DNA of 64,000 nucleotides from Brasenia schreberi (GCA_036023115.1 JAYKKT010000073.1:11451001-11515000), one strand, 5' to 3'. Shown: positions 1 through 12,882, numbered from the stretch's first letter. Made by a program: numbers and translations. The notes: generated from the letters alone by a model not told the origin.

Positions 1-119
1 TTGAAAATGACTACGTCAAATAAGATAAAAAGTACGCTTCACTACCTTCGTGTCAAGGGCTGAATATCGTTGTTTTCAGTGACCTACATCAATTGTTTTC
101 ACATTTTCAAGTTCCCGTG

Positions 120-330
120 TCATATCATAGATCTGGCCGGTTCCAGCTAAATCACGAACAGAGATTTAAGAGGAACCAAGAACCGTAACCAATATGTGAT
201 CCACCCGTTTCTGGTTCCCACCGGTTCCAATCCAGCTTCAGTTCAGTTTCATGGTTGTTCTGCATTCGTTCCTCCGGTTCAGATCGAGCTTCAGTTCCAG
301 TTTCATGGTGGTTCCATATTTGGTTCCAGT
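120..330. repeat. Degenerate GGTTCC-rich hAT-like miniature repeat
   Basis: The stretch is dense in GGTTCC/GGAACC words and starts near a CTGGCCGGTTCC segment that resembles the end of the better preserved copy at 8593-8890. No terminal repeat pair or target duplication is visible here, so it is a remnant. The small open frame across it is an accident of the repeat. Confidence 0.35.
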
Positions 331-1582
331 ACCAAGTTGGTTATGGGGAGGAGATAGCTCCTTACCATCTCATGCGAGAGCCAACTTGAGTTCAGATTTT
401 TGTATCGTGTTTGGTTTCAATTATGGTTGCCAAAACATAATGAAAACCTTGAACATATTACGTATGAGTTAATATATATATGTAATAATTAAAGCATGGA
501 AGCTATGCTTTTGCTTTTGGGACGAGTTATGGTTCTGGTTTTGGAGCAGTTCATGAATAGACTCTATCATAATCCATCAAGGTAGGGCAGGGCAGCTTTC
601 GGTTTAAACTCTTGTTCGATTCTTGAATAATGCATATAACTTTTGCTTCTATTCCATAAAAGGTTCTCTTTTTATGCGGAAAAGACATGTTTTCAAATAA
701 TTATGATCTTATATATATGAACAATTCCTTTGTATTTCGTTCATCTACAACAAGACGTTTTCTTTGTGCCTCGATAAAGAAAAAGATATTTTTTTAGACC
801 AACACTATTTTACCTATCGAGTGACATGTATCTGACGTATTATATCTAATTATTTTCCACAAAGTGGATGAGAAAAGCCTCTTTTAGATGTGAACTGTAA
901 ATAGATAACATGGTTCGTACGACTTACATCAATCTTTTTTTATGCGGAATGCCAATATTTATTGTAAAATGAAATTCTTGATCCATTGAAGACATGTATA
1001 TCCATTATAATTATATCAGGAAGGCCACTAAGGATGATCGGAGATTAGGGGTCTTGTACAAGAAATGTTTGGTAAGAGAGAACCATTTCCCTTGAGTTGC
1101 TGAGATCAAACCCAACCTCTGATACAAAATTATTGGGCACTTGAGCTGATCTATCATTCAGGATTAAGGTTACCCACACCCAACCCCAAATATGTATGTG
1201 TGTATATGTGTATAATTTATATTCGAGAAAGGCTGACACATAAAAATTATAACCATTGTAGGCTCTTGCCAGATTGATAATGCATGTTTATATATAATAT
1301 ACATAATATTATGTACAATATACATATAAACTTACACACATGTGTGTCTCTCTCCTATATATATATATATATACGGTGTTTAGATCTCACTTCCTTGTAC
1401 AATTATTTATATATATGTGTATGTATGTACATAATTTTGTATATAGACATATAGTTCCATATAATGGTATTTGATCTGGGCGCGTTCCAGTCTTCAAAAT
1501 GGGCTCGAACAAGAGATCCAGTCAGGTTCAATCAACCTGTTTGATGCTTCCAACAGGTACCACATTAAATTTGTCCGTAATG
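331..1582. other. AT-rich non-coding stretch, no gene seen
   Basis: AT-rich DNA with short TA and CA runs around 1270-1440. The small open frames match no protein family I know and have no convincing exon signals. I see nothing functional. Confidence 0.5.
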
Positions 1583-1860
1583 TAGACATGGCTGGTTCCT
1601 CACTGGCCTGGCAGTTTCAATCGAACTGGATTAGGAACCGACTAAACTTGGAACCGGTGAAATTGAACCAAAAACAGACCTAAAATCGGAGACAACTCGT
1701 TTCGGTACCGATTTCACCTTCTATGATACCGATCCGCTGGTTTTCTTTTAAATTTTTCTATAATTTAAAAAAAAATATCGGTTCAATACGGTTTCAGACT
1801 CAAACCAAAACTGCTCAGAATTGACCGTTCTTGAACTGGTTTGGTTATGGTTCCATGTTT
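1583..1860 (+). repeat. hAT-like miniature element fragment
   Basis: Begins with TAGACATGGCTGGTTCC, nearly identical to the terminal repeat of the copy at 8593-8890, and continues with the same GGTTCC/GGAACC-rich interior. The other end is not clear, and I find no 8-bp target duplication, so it is likely truncated. Confidence 0.45.
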
Positions 1861-2040
1861 TGGGATAACCAAAACCATTGTGAATCGAAATACAATTGTT
1901 GTATATACAAGCTTTTTTGATGATCAGATTGTGAATCGAAATACCGACCTTGCATATACAGACTGTCAAAAAATTAGATTGTAAACCGACAGATATAAAT
2001 CAGACCAGAAATCAAAATACTGAAGTCACATTTACAAGCT

Positions 2041-3599
2041 CCGTCAATAAATTAAATTTTGATCCGGAATACCGAAACAAACACGATGAAGAAGATTGAC
2101 TAAGGTGAGGCGAGTCTTAGGGCTATGGGCATCCGTAAGAATAGTAGCCCAAGTAAAAAAGTCATGAAGGAGCATGAATGAATTAGGAAATGGAAAGATT
2201 TTATTAACTAAGCAAAGAAAATGGATTACAAACTATCCAAGTAGAAAATAATAACAACCTTCAAGAAAGTTTTACGTGGCCATTACTAGGATTTATAAAC
2301 CACTATTCCAAGAATTGAAAAAGCCAACGAGTCATCTAGAGAAGTGTAAAGAATAATCTACAAATCAATCCACTCTCTACTATATGGTTGCTTAGATTAA
2401 AAGCATCAATCAATCAACTCAAGCATCAATGTATCGTCTACTTCACATTCTTTGTTCTTTGTTACTTTGTTTCCCTAGTTATAATCCTTCATAGAACCTC
2501 GGCAAGAGGCTATAGGACGGATGTAAACAAGAACAGGCTGAAAAATAGCGAGCGGAACCTTAGCTAATAGGCCATATGTCGACTCCAAGACAAGCAGACA
2601 ATCGAAGAAGGCTGTCGAGACTGTTGGAGTCCTCATCCATGAGGCCAGATGATGGTAGGCGACTGCAGGCTAGGAGGCGGAGTGGCGGAAACCGCCCTCT
2701 CTCTCTCTACAAAATTTTTCCCACTCACTCTCTCTCCTCCACACTTTAAAGTGCCCAAAAAATCATCAAGCAGTTTCAGAAAACAGTAGGGAAAATCCAA
2801 CAGTTTTTTGACACCGTCCTCGATTTTGGAAAACCACCACAGGCAACGGACTAAAAAGTTTATTTTGTCCCAACCGATTTTTAAATATTACAGATTGCCA
2901 CTAGACAAAATTACGAAAATATCTAGATATTTTTAGGTAAAAAGATTATTTTGCCCTTACTTAGGCGAAAAGTTGGTTTTAGCCTTCGACAGTTTATAAA
3001 AATTACATTAATAATTTACATTATTGCCCTTCCTGGTTAAGTTTATTACAATACTGTCATTATGTCAAAAGACAGATTTCTCCCTATCATTTCAGATTTG
3101 TAGGTGTAAAATTACATATTTACCCTCAATTAATTATGAATTTTACAAAAATATCAAAAACTAATTTTACTATTTTGTCCTTAGCCTTTTCTGAAAATTA
3201 CAAAAGTGGACAAACATTTAGAATTATTGTTTTACCCCTGATATTTTGGGAAAATATAAAGGCAAATTTTTTGGGGGAAAAATTATGAATTCATCCCAAT
3301 TGCTTCTATATATTAAGAATGAGTTATTTTTAGCTCATTTTTGTGATATTCTGCATCGTTTTAACCAGATTCATGTTATTTGTGTTTTGTTGCTTATTAA
3401 ATGTTTCTCTTTTAAACAGTCTAATTGTTATAATTGCTAAACAAGTAAAAATAAACTCTATCATATGTATGTTGAAACAGGCAAAAACCAAAAAGTTAAA
3501 CAGTTATAACTTCCAAACATGAAAGAGAAGAATTTTGCTTGCTTTAACACTTCAAGTTGTTGAGTATGTTTTAAAAGAAACTATGTGTTCGCCACCACC
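2041..3599. other. Non-coding DNA upstream of Copia remnant; 5' LTR not found
   Basis: I looked for a 5' LTR and a tRNA-Met primer-binding site (TGGTATCAGAGC) for the Copia body that follows and found neither. The part at 2620-3300 has a GC-rich piece, a CT run and many short A/T-rich phrases of the kind seen in the LTRs near 46.9 kb, but no clear duplicate. No gene is recognised. Confidence 0.4.
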
Positions 3600-6500
3600 A
3601 GACGCAACTGAGCAATAGATAGAAATGTATAAAAATTTATAAAGGATGACACAGTAGCAATAACTGTAATGTTGACATACATGGAGGATGACTTCATCAA
3701 GGTCTTCGAACAATACGAAACAGCCAAAGAGTTGTTCGATTCTATAAAAGTCAAATATGATACAACTACCAAATTGTATATTCGACTACTACTACATAAA
3801 TACAATTACTTCAAAATGAAAAAACAGGATAACATAGTACAACATGTAAACCATGTTGGTAATGGTTAGAGACCTAGCTGTGGTAAAATCAATCATCCCG
3901 AAATCGATATAGATATCAACAATATTAAACAGTCCTCCCTAATCATGGAACATGGTCACCACTGCCCTCAGGCTAGGGCCAAAAATCAACCTTTCTAAAT
4001 TGACTTTGAAACTAGCAATAGAGCAAGAACATATGAGTAAAAATAAAAAGGAGGCATTGCTAGTAGTACAGGATGAGATAGGGTCTACCTCTAAACCTAA
4101 CTAAAAGAGAAATAAATTAAACAAAATTTTTGACAAAAATAACAAAAAGGGGGTCAATTTTTTAAGAAAATATAAGAATCTGCTTTTCGGATCAAGTGTT
4201 TCAGCTGTAGAAAGATAGAACACTAGAAAATGGATTGTCGCAACAGGAAAGGTGGAGGAAACAACTTATAACGCGAATAATCAGAGAAGCATGACATAAC
4301 TTGTGTGATATCAAAATGTCTCTATATGAACCGCCCGTTGATTGGTTGATGGATTGACTATTGAGCTACCAAACATATCTCGAAGATGAAGGAAGGAGCA
4401 ATAGATCTAAAGGAATATAAACCAAGAGAACATTAGGTATACATGGAAAATAATACTTTCTCATATGTTCTAGGTATTGGGTCATTTAGAATTTTTGTAC
4501 AAAGCACACCGATTGTATTAATTGTATCATCTATAAGGTGCAATATGGTTTCAGTTCCTACCTTAGTAAAGAAAAGGTTTTGAGATCAGATTTATTCTTG
4601 GCAAAGTAACTGTGGGGAAACATGAGAGAATATTATTCTTTGGGGAATTTGATGTAGAACGTGAATTGTTCAAACTAAATGATAATGAAAATGAAAATCC
4701 TTATACTTATATTGATTGTGGCTTTAATGTTGATGTGAATGTATAGCAACAATACTGTTGGAGGTCATTCATACGAATTTATGTGAACCATTTAAAGTAA
4801 AATCACATCGTGAAAAAGTTTATTTTATAACTTTTATCGATGATTACTCGAGATATACGTATTTATATCTCCTAACACATAAATTTGAGGCACTTAAGCT
4901 TTTAAAGAATATAAGCAAGAAGTTGAAAATCAACTAGGCATTCAATCAAAGCCTTAAGATCATATAGAGGTGGTAAATATACATCTCCAAAATTTCTAGA
5001 ATTCTGTAATGACTTTGATATTGCAAAGCAAAATATAATACCCATGACACCTCAACAAAATGGTGTAGCTGAAAGATAACAAAACCTTATTAAATATGAC
5101 AAAGTAAATATTAATTGATGTCTCCCTATAAATGATATTTTGAGGAGAAGCAGTAAGTATAGTGGTATACATACTCAATAGAGTACCATGTAAGGTTGTA
5201 TTCACTACACCATATGACATGTGGTTTCGAACAAAATCCAAGGTAATGTGAGGAGATCATGATCTATTGCATATTTGAAGATCCTTTATCAGTCTAAAGA
5301 TAAGCTAGATTGTATGTCCTTAAAGTATATATTCATCGAATATCTTAAAAGTTTAAAAGGATATCGGTTTTATCATAAGGACTACAGACTAATAAAAAGC
5401 AGAGATGTTGAATTCTTATAAAATACTAAGAATAATATTATACAAAATAATGATGAATATATTGACGATGTAGTAGACCTAGATCAAACATCATATGAAC
5501 TCATAAAATATCTTCCTAAAACAATCAAAACTTTAAGTAGATATAAAAGGCTTAGGGTCACACCATCCTACTTAAAGAATTATTACACTTATCTTAGAAA
5601 AGAAGTGCGTAATTCGGTAGATTTAGATGAGTTGATTGATAACTTGATTTATCAGAAAGCTATGAACTCATCGAAAGCAACAAACTGGGGGAAAGTCATG
5701 GATGAAAAAATTGAATCAAATGAGAAAAACTAAGTTTGGGAATTGGCTGATTTATCAAAAGGAAAGAAAGTTATAGGCTGTAAATGGGTTCTTAAAAATA
5801 AATATAAGGTCGATGGTTAAATAAAAATGTTTAGAGCGAGGTTGGTTGTAAAGGGTTTTTCGCAAAAAGAGGGCAAAGATTATGTTGAGACGTATTCCCC
5901 AGTTGCGAAATTTGCATCCATAAGAACAATCATCATAATATATGCATATTATGATTTGGACTTATATTAGTTAGATGTAAAGACAACTTTTCTAAATGAA
6001 GATTTAGATGAAATCATATACTTACATCTGAAGAAGATAAAGTATATAGGTTGAGAAAATCCCTATATGGCCTAAAACAGTCACATTGGCAATGGTATTT
6101 GACTTTTCAAAATGCCATTATAGAAATTAGGTTTATGGCTAATGAACTTGATCACTATGTATATGTTTGGATTAGTGGGAGCCACTTTGTCATCTTATCA
6201 TTATATGTAGATGACATATTGTTGACTGGAAATGACAATGAGATGATTGTCAAAACCATATCATGGTTAAACTCAAGGTTCAAAATGAAGTATATGAGGG
6301 AAGCATCCTATATCCTAGGTATAAAAATCTCTCAAAATAAAGAATTTAAACTCTTATGCCTAAGTTAGGAGGGATATATTGACTATATCCTAAAGAAGTT
6401 AAAAATGGGTGAATGCAGGTTTGTTGTTATACCCGTGGCAAAAGGGCTTAAACTAAGTAAGGTTGATTGTCCGGGTGAAGGAGACGATAAGCCTAACATT

Positions 6501-7093
6501 CCTTATACACAAGCTGTGGGTAGCTTGACGTATGATATATTGTATACAAGACCTTATATCAACTTTGTTGTTGGTATTGTGAGTAGATATTAAAGTAATC
6601 AAGTATTTTAAGATATATGAAAGGAACAAGAGACTTGAAACTGTATTTTCAAGCAAAGGAACTGAAAGTGATAGGATACTCAAATACTTACTTTGTTGGG
6701 AACAAAGATGACAACAAATCTACCTCAGGACAAATATTATTATTTAGAGGTGGTGGTATTTTTTGGGTTTACAAGAAACAGAGATGTGTAGCATTGCATA
6801 CAGATGAAACTTAGTATGTGGCTTGCTATATGGCTGCAATGAGTGTCGTCTAGATAAGCAGCTTTATACGAGATTTGAAGCTGGAAAAAGCCGACGAGCC
6901 AGTTGTCACTTACTATGACAACAACGCAACAATTACTCTTATGAAGAGTGGAGCTAATAGCTCTAAGTGTAAGCATATAATGGTTAAATACAACTATGTT
7001 CATGATATGATTATGAGAAAGGAAATATCCATCTCATACAATGATATGTTGGCAGACCCCTTGACTAAAGGCATAACAGAGAAACTTTTCTGA
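3600..7093 (+). mobile_element. Decayed Ty1/Copia retrotransposon polyprotein
   Basis: The domains come in Copia order, broken by many stops and frameshifts. A gag piece lies at 3669-3869. A zinc knuckle of the form C-x2-C-x4-H-x4-C (with a stop inside it) lies near 4194-4245. Integrase follows around 4790-5110, with FIDDYSRYTYLYLL and TPQQNGVAER. Reverse transcriptase runs about 5740-6330, with SLYGLKQS and the catalytic YVDDIL. RNase H follows at 6600-7093 and ends with the typical ADPLTKG motif. Gag before integrase before reverse transcriptase is diagnostic of Copia rather than Gypsy. The coding frame is destroyed, so it cannot move on its own. Confidence 0.93.
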
Positions 7094-7219
7094 AAACATA
7101 TTGTGAACATAGGTTTGAGATATGTTTGATAGTTATTTAGGTAAATAAGCACACAACGGGTAGTGATTGCAGTAGCAATAATGAAATAACATTACTAGGA
7201 AATCTCCACAAAAGTGGGA

Positions 7220-7700
7220 GGCAAACTAGTATGTCAGTTCACTTGGCTCGAATGGCTAAGTGAGAGATGTAAGGCAGTGGCCATTCTCAGCAACCCCAGC
7301 ACAGAAACGGTTGGACTGGATATCTAGCCATTATCTGTGGTCGGGTTCCGGAAATGATGGCCGTCATGGCCATATAGTCCGAAACCACCGGACGATTACC
7401 AAATGAAATGATAATAGCTAGATAAAAGGGCTTCAGAAGAGGAAAGCCCAGTGGGATAACCGAGGAAGGATGGAGTACGCGCTGCTCTATAAATAGAGAG
7501 AAGCGGAGGGAAGAGAAGATCATCAGAATACATCGGAATACCGAAACCCACAGATCTTCCCAGGGAAACCCCACTGAGAGGAAACCTCAAACAAAGACCA
7601 CATACCTTTATGTTTTTCCGCTACAGGCGTACTTGAAAAGCAAGATAACAACAAACCGGATGTCGACAGAGAAGAACCAAAGGTTGACAGAAGCCAAAAT
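7220..7700 (+). repeat. Candidate 3' LTR of the Copia element
   Basis: A purine-rich AAGTGGGAGG segment at about 7211-7220, where Copia polypurine tracts sit, is followed by a more GC-rich stretch. That stretch contains a TATA-like CTATAAATAG at about 7489-7498. This fits a 3' LTR, but I find no matching 5' LTR in the window and the boundaries are not fixed. Confidence 0.4.
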
Positions 7701-7789
7701 CCAGCAAGAAGGCAAACGAAAACACCACACATGCATGACTCACTAGCTCCCATGCTATGATGGTGATTTTGATTGTGTGGGGGGTGCAT

Positions 7790-8592
7790 ACGTGTGTGCT
7801 AGATTCCTTTAGGACAAAAAAAAGAGAGAAAGTTCATTAAATAAAAAATAATTGTTATTGCCACACCACAAGTTACTATGTACATTTTTTCCCGTGATTT
7901 TAAAAATTACGTATCTATTTTAAAAAATTCTCACGCTCCTATCAAACTCAATGTAGTTCTTCTGTCTCCTCTATTGGGAATCCTCTCTCTCGATTGCTCT
8001 CATTGACACCGAACCTGTTGGATCTTAAGTTTTGTCGCCTTCTCCCACACTCGGATGATGCATAATCAAATCCTGCTAGAGCTGTCTCCTCCAACAAAAA
8101 AATAAGAAGAAAAAAAGGAAGAAGAGGAGGATGTTTGAGGTCTTGATTTGAAGAGATATTTTGTGTTTTTCATAGGTGTGCATTCGCGGATTCGGCCCTT
8201 TTTATTTGTGTATTTGAAGTTGCATGTTCAAGGACATGCCAATGTTGATCGTCCTTCTGGACAAAGAGTATAAGATGAAGAAATTCCCGTAGATACACAT
8301 ATTGATGATGTAAATTGTTCTTCATATTATCATCATAATGATGATGAAGCTGGTCGTTCAAAGTATCATAATAATATAGATGTTGAGACGAATACTGTAG
8401 AAAGTAAGTGGAGTTCAAAACTCGAGAGTGCATTTGGTAAGGGTTTTGCCTAACACGAGTTTACCTATTAAAAGCGTTGATTTTAAGAAAGTAAGATCTA
8501 CCCATGATGCACTCTGTGCATCAACCTACCTGGTAAGGCACTTGACTCCACCAGATGGAGGGTGTGAGTACAATTCCCAAAGTGTGAATACC
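7790..8592. other. Non-coding stretch, no gene seen
   Basis: AT-rich with purine runs. Near 8515-8590 there is a phrase with a tRNA B-box look (GAGTACAATTCCC), of the kind discussed under the SINE-like repeats. No coding frame is recognised. Confidence 0.4.
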
Positions 8593-8890
8593 TAGACATG
8601 GCCGGTTCCAACCAGAACTGAACCGGGTCGGGAACTGACTGGAACCAGACATGAATTTGGAAACAGGGAGGACCCAGTTTGGTTCCAGTTCCAACTTCTA
8701 TGGAACTGGAATCACGTCGGAACCAGAACCGCTGGTTCCATAATTTTTATTACAATTCAAATTTTTAAATATTTTTCTGTTCCGAATGGTTACTAGAACA
8801 AGAACCACTACAATCCCAGTTTGGTTCCAGTTCCTGATTCCAAACAAATTAGACCGTTGGTTCCGGTTTATCGAAAACCAGCCATGTTTA
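8593..8890. mobile_element. hAT-like non-autonomous miniature element (MITE)
   Basis: The element starts TAGACATGGCCGGTTCC and ends GGTTTATCGAAAACCAGCCATGTTTA. The outer 14 bases form an imperfect terminal inverted repeat (TAGACATGGC.GGTT against TAAACATGGCTGGTT). The 8 bases outside each end (TGAATACC and TGCATATC) match at six positions, as expected of an old 8-bp hAT target duplication. The inside has repeated GGTTCC/GGAACC words and no coding frame. Related fragments lie near 0.12, 1.58, 28.96 and 58.8 kb. Confidence 0.6.
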
Positions 8891-9484
8891 TGCATATCTA
8901 GCTTTGGTCTCCCTGTTGTAACACAGAAAAAAGTACCCATAAAGGAACCAGTCCAATTATCGAATGCCATTAACGGTCTTGGCCAAAAATGGACGCCGCA
9001 TCGCAATTTCAGTTTTCTCTATTTCTTTTTTTATTTAGGATACCGATCACTTTCAACATCAGCACTTACGTTTAAATGGATGCTCGTTGACGTTAATTTC
9101 CTTGAAAAAATAACTTCTCTAAAATAGCGAACAACTCAAAAGCATATTCGAGCATAAATTGTTTGTAAATGCATGAATACGATCAAGCTGATGCAGGAAA
9201 CAAGTCTAACACGAACAGCAAATAACCACCTTTTTCGGGTCCTACACAAATTAAATTAATATTAGATGCCATAAGCAGTGACGTGCGCCGGTGTCTTGCA
9301 CACCTTTTAGTAAGTCCAAGGAGCGGTAAGCTCAGACAATGGTAATAACCTTAAACAAGGGAGCTTAATGCATTGCTCATTTCGCTCTCTTGAAGGTCGG
9401 GAGTTCAATACCCAAGTTTGCGTGACTAACCCGAGCACGCCAATAGATAAAAAAAATGTATATATGACATACAAATGCACGATA

Positions 9485-9600
9485 AGCAGTAACTCAACTG
9501 GCTAGGGAGTCGACTCACAAGTCGAAGGACATGGAATCGATACTCAGGGCATGGATCATCCCCATTGTACAAAAAGAAAAAGCAGGACTTACTGATGAAG
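9485..9600 (+). repeat. tRNA-like SINE fragment
   Basis: Contains AACTGGCTAGGGAGTCGACTC followed by CAAGTCGAAGGACATGGAATCGATAC, which resembles a tRNA A box to B box arrangement. A related phrase with the same CAAGTCGAAG core and the same CCCCATTGTA word follows at 59280-59360. It does not fold as an intact tRNA in my reading, so a tRNA-derived SINE is the better call. Confidence 0.4.
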
Positions 9601-9699
9601 GAACGGACCATTCCACAGTCAAATGCCATTAACGTTCTCCAAAGCAATGCATGATTAGTTCAAGATAATTGTACCCTTCAAGGAAGGTCTTGAGTTCTA

Positions 9700-11029
9700 A
9701 TCTTGTGAATGAAGCAAACCAACACTTCGGGAGCTTTACCCCGTATTAAGCGTGGATTAGTTGGGGTCCTTCGAGCTTCCAAATACCAATAATATTCTTT
9801 TTTTATTTTTATAAGAGGAGGCCAAACACACACTCACACATGCACCCTCTCAGAGTCCAACTTCACACCAACAGCATTGCCAGAGCGCCCTGTCATTGAG
9901 CTAACGCGTTGGTGGACCGATCATGTACTTCTAAACAAAAAGATTGACGCCACACAGCAAATCTCAACTCTGTGTTTTTTTCTGGGTGTGGCAGATCAAT
10001 TTCAGCGTCACCACTCACGTTCAAAAGAGTGCCCGTTGACATGATTGTCATACTTCCTACAACCAGAAAGAGTCGCCCCTGGCCTTTCTAATTCAAAAAC
10101 CAAGTGCTCTATTCGCGATCATCGACCGCTGGGGTCAATATTTCGCACAATGAACCCAGTCAACCTGATCCATATATCGGACTTCAAAAGACCTAAAAAG
10201 CGTTGAAATAAGAAAATGGTAGAACGTTCTCTTACTCTTTTTGATTTAAATACAAGTATGATGACCAAGAATTTGAGCAGTCGATCCCACTTACAGCAAG
10301 AAAAATGCTTGGTTTAGGTCTTGATTGCAAGCATATATCAAGTATTAATGGCCTTCCCATGTTTTCCAGACCCAACGCTCTGGTGTGGCTCTGCTCATTA
10401 TTGGCATCACAGGATAGACACCGGAGGGAGCCATAATCCCATATATTTAACGAAGAAACTCGAAAATCTCAAATTATACCAGTATAAAACTTTGTTGGAT
10501 CTTTTACACTGGCAACATATCTAGAAAGATTTTCTACGGTGAAAAAAAATTTACTTGGTTAAATTCAGGTGATGCAGTCCATATAAATTCCCAAGAAACT
10601 CAAACACCTAATAGATCTTTTGGTTTTCTTTAGATTTCAGGCGAGGCGGCCACCTCGCCTTGCCTTGCCCGTGACTAAGTGAGGCTAACCACTGCTGTCT
10701 TACAATATATTCAAAATTCAAAAGATAAATAAATAAAAAAATCTTATAACAACGTTAAATACATAAAAGAGAAAACATAATAAGTACATAAACTCACTTA
10801 TTTAATGATCCGTTTAAACCCCACTAATACCTTTTTACAATATCGCATCAAAACCGTAACCGTACCCCATTACCCCTTCTTGTAATCACCAATGTTGCCA
10901 CGTCAACTAAGACCATAAGCCACGTCAGAACCGCTCGGGAGGATAATCCCAAGGTTAGAAAACCGTCGCCGCACAGAGGGCCCCACACGAATTCTTCTCG
11001 GTCGTTGATTTGATCGATCGGTGTGGGAA
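9700..11029. other. Intergenic, no gene seen
   Basis: Ordinary mixed-composition intergenic DNA downstream of the DUF506 gene. The open frames here match nothing I recognise. The 3' untranslated end of the DUF506 gene should fall in the last few hundred bases. Confidence 0.5.
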
Positions 11030-11914
11030 TCAAAGTGGGGCGATCCTGAGGGCACCGAAAGCGGTCTTGAATTCAGGCTTGGGGCGGCATTTTCCGGCGT
11101 CAAATCCGACGACGAAACGGCGAGTATAAGCACCGTGTTCCGAAGATGTGACGACGGGGTTGGTTGTGCGACGGTAGGGACCGAACCACTTCGCCTGCAT
11201 GTAACGATTCTTCCGCCATGGGGGCAAATGGAGTCCCCGTGCCTTCATCGACCTCTTGGCTGCCTCCGCTGCGATTCGGACCACCCGCCGGAGTTCGTCC
11301 GGAAGGGAGACAAGCACGGAAGGCATTGCGGCCAGCAACTTAGCGTACTTCATCGTCGGCCGCGCGATCTCGAACTCGCTGGTGAAATCGACGTCGATGA
11401 TGTACCTCCGCTCACTCCCGAACGCGACGACGTCTATGTATTCGTAGCTCCCGGACCTCGGCCCACCGGACGTCTCCCACTTGGTCTTGCAGATTCCGGC
11501 ATTGAACCCAGCCTCCCTCAGCCGCATCATCACCGACCGTAGGGCCTCTGATCTCGGCCCCTCGGCTCCATCTATCACTGCCAAGATGACGCGAAGGATC
11601 GCCAATCTCGCCCGATCGTCGTCATCATCTACTGGCCTCGATAGCTCCTCCAGCGCCTCGCTTATATCTCCGTCGGAGAGCTCTCCGTCCGACGTCGCCT
11701 CTTTGCCCTCTCCAGCATCTGTCGGCCCCTCTCTGAGTCCGTCGTCTTCCTCCATAAATCCGTGGATGAGTGCGGCGAGCCACACCGAATCCGCCTGGTG
11801 CTCGTTGCCGCTGCTACCATACCCGTCCAGCAGGCGATCTCCGGTGCCGCACAGCCTCGCCCTCGCCCGTTCGTCGAGCAGATCCGTCACCTTCTTCATT
11901 TCACGACAATTCAT
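11030..11914 (-). CDS. DUF506 (PDDEXK-like) family protein
   Basis: A 294-residue single-exon protein of the plant DUF506 family, whose fold is related to PDDEXK nucleases. The family has no proven enzyme activity; Arabidopsis members have been linked to repression of root-hair growth. Seen in the sequence: an acidic low-complexity region (about 55-100), the conserved GFNAGICKTKWE block (136-147), EYIDVV (158-163), YIIDVDFTSEFEIARPT (171-187), and HLPPWRKNRYMQAKWFGPY (229-247) near the end. The D/E residues in the IDVDF-SEFEIA block are the likely remains of the nuclease core. The first Met is taken as the start; a second in-frame Met follows at residue 6. The gene is much more GC-rich than its surroundings, which explains the long open frames on the other strand. 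No intron is needed, and the length fits the family. Confidence 0.93.
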   Translation of the reverse strand: MNCREMKKVTDLLDERARARLCGTGDRLLDGYGSSGNEHQADSVWLAALIHGFMEEDDGLREGPTDAGEGKEATSDGELSDGDISEALEELSRPVDDDDDRARLAILRVILAVIDGAEGPRSEALRSVMMRLREAGFNAGICKTKWETSGGPRSGSYEYIDVVAFGSERRYIIDVDFTSEFEIARPTMKYAKLLAAMPSVLVSLPDELRRVVRIAAEAAKRSMKARGLHLPPWRKNRYMQAKWFGPYRRTTNPVVTSSEHGAYTRRFVVGFDAGKCRPKPEFKTAFGALRIAPL

Positions 11915-12195
11915 CTCTCTGTCTCTGGGGAGAACGATAAAAAAGAGAAGAGGAAGAAGATAACCGAGGAATATTCGCAGAGATCAATAGGGTCTCGTGC
12001 GTCAGAACTCCCGTGTGGATATGCATACATTGAGGCATATCCCATCGCAGATTCTTCTATTCCCATCCGACGCGGCACAATCAAGGTCGTCAACCCTGAC
12101 GCTAAAGGGGAACGATCAGACGAGACGCCCGTCCTTCTCACCGACTGTCTCGTGCGGAGAAACTGAAACGCTTCGGGGCTCCACTCCAGAGTTGG

Positions 12196-12202
12196 TTAAA
12201 TA
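12196..12202 (-). promoter_or_regulatory. Candidate TATA box of the DUF506 gene
   Basis: TATTTAA on the minus strand, about 280 bases before the DUF506 start codon, at the edge of the GC-rich block that probably holds the 5' leader. Position and sequence fit a core promoter, but no other element confirms it. Confidence 0.35.
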
Positions 12203-12668
12203 GGGGAAATGGTTTTGTCTAGGTTCAATGAATGCATCTCAATTTTGTCCCGCTTCAGTGAATCAGATTTCAACACGAGATTTATTTAACCGCTTGTACT
12301 CAACCCGACCATCCTATTTCGGGTGGCAATTTTCCATCTTACGTGTCACGCTTGTTTCATTTCAACAACAGGGTTTTCTGGACGTGACACGATTTTTCAG
12401 TCACTTTGGAAGCATACAAAGACAACAGATTAAGACACCCAAAATCTTCAGATAAAAATGGTGCAGCCGTATGTAACTTGAGTTAATTAGGTGAAAGCCG
12501 GAATCCTACCCCAGTGAAAGACACTACACACACAGACATATATAGAGAGAGAGAGTTGTGCTTTTCGCTTAGTACTTGATTCACATCTGAAACTTTTGCT
12601 TCTGGGGATTTAATCTCAACCATACATCTCCATGGATGAACTAGCACCAATGGAGGCAAGTTCACCAA

Positions 12669-12669
12669 T

Positions 12670-12706
<37 letters not shown>

Positions 12707-12707
12707 T
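12669..12707. repeat. TA/GA compound microsatellite
   Basis: A run of TA dinucleotides passing directly into a run of GA dinucleotides, between the DUF506 and RPS8 genes. Confidence 0.95.
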
Positions 12708-12882
12708 AATGTGACCGTAGATAAAGTAGACGCAAGATAGAAAACAGAGTTCACATCAAGAAAAAAGTTCTACCTTCCCCACAAACTCTTGCTTGTACCA
12801 GAAAATTGAAGACTTGAAACAATATCAGATATCCTACGATAATGTAGAGCAAAACCTAACGGGGAAGCAAAAAACTCAGCGT

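Noticed and set aside
9485..9560. Possible tRNA gene
   Set aside because: It has box-like words, but I could not fold a proper acceptor stem and anticodon arm; better read as a SINE fragment.
11481..11963. Plus-strand open frames of up to 173 residues opposite the DUF506 gene
   Set aside because: Shadows of a GC-rich coding sequence; the minus strand holds the conserved DUF506 motifs.
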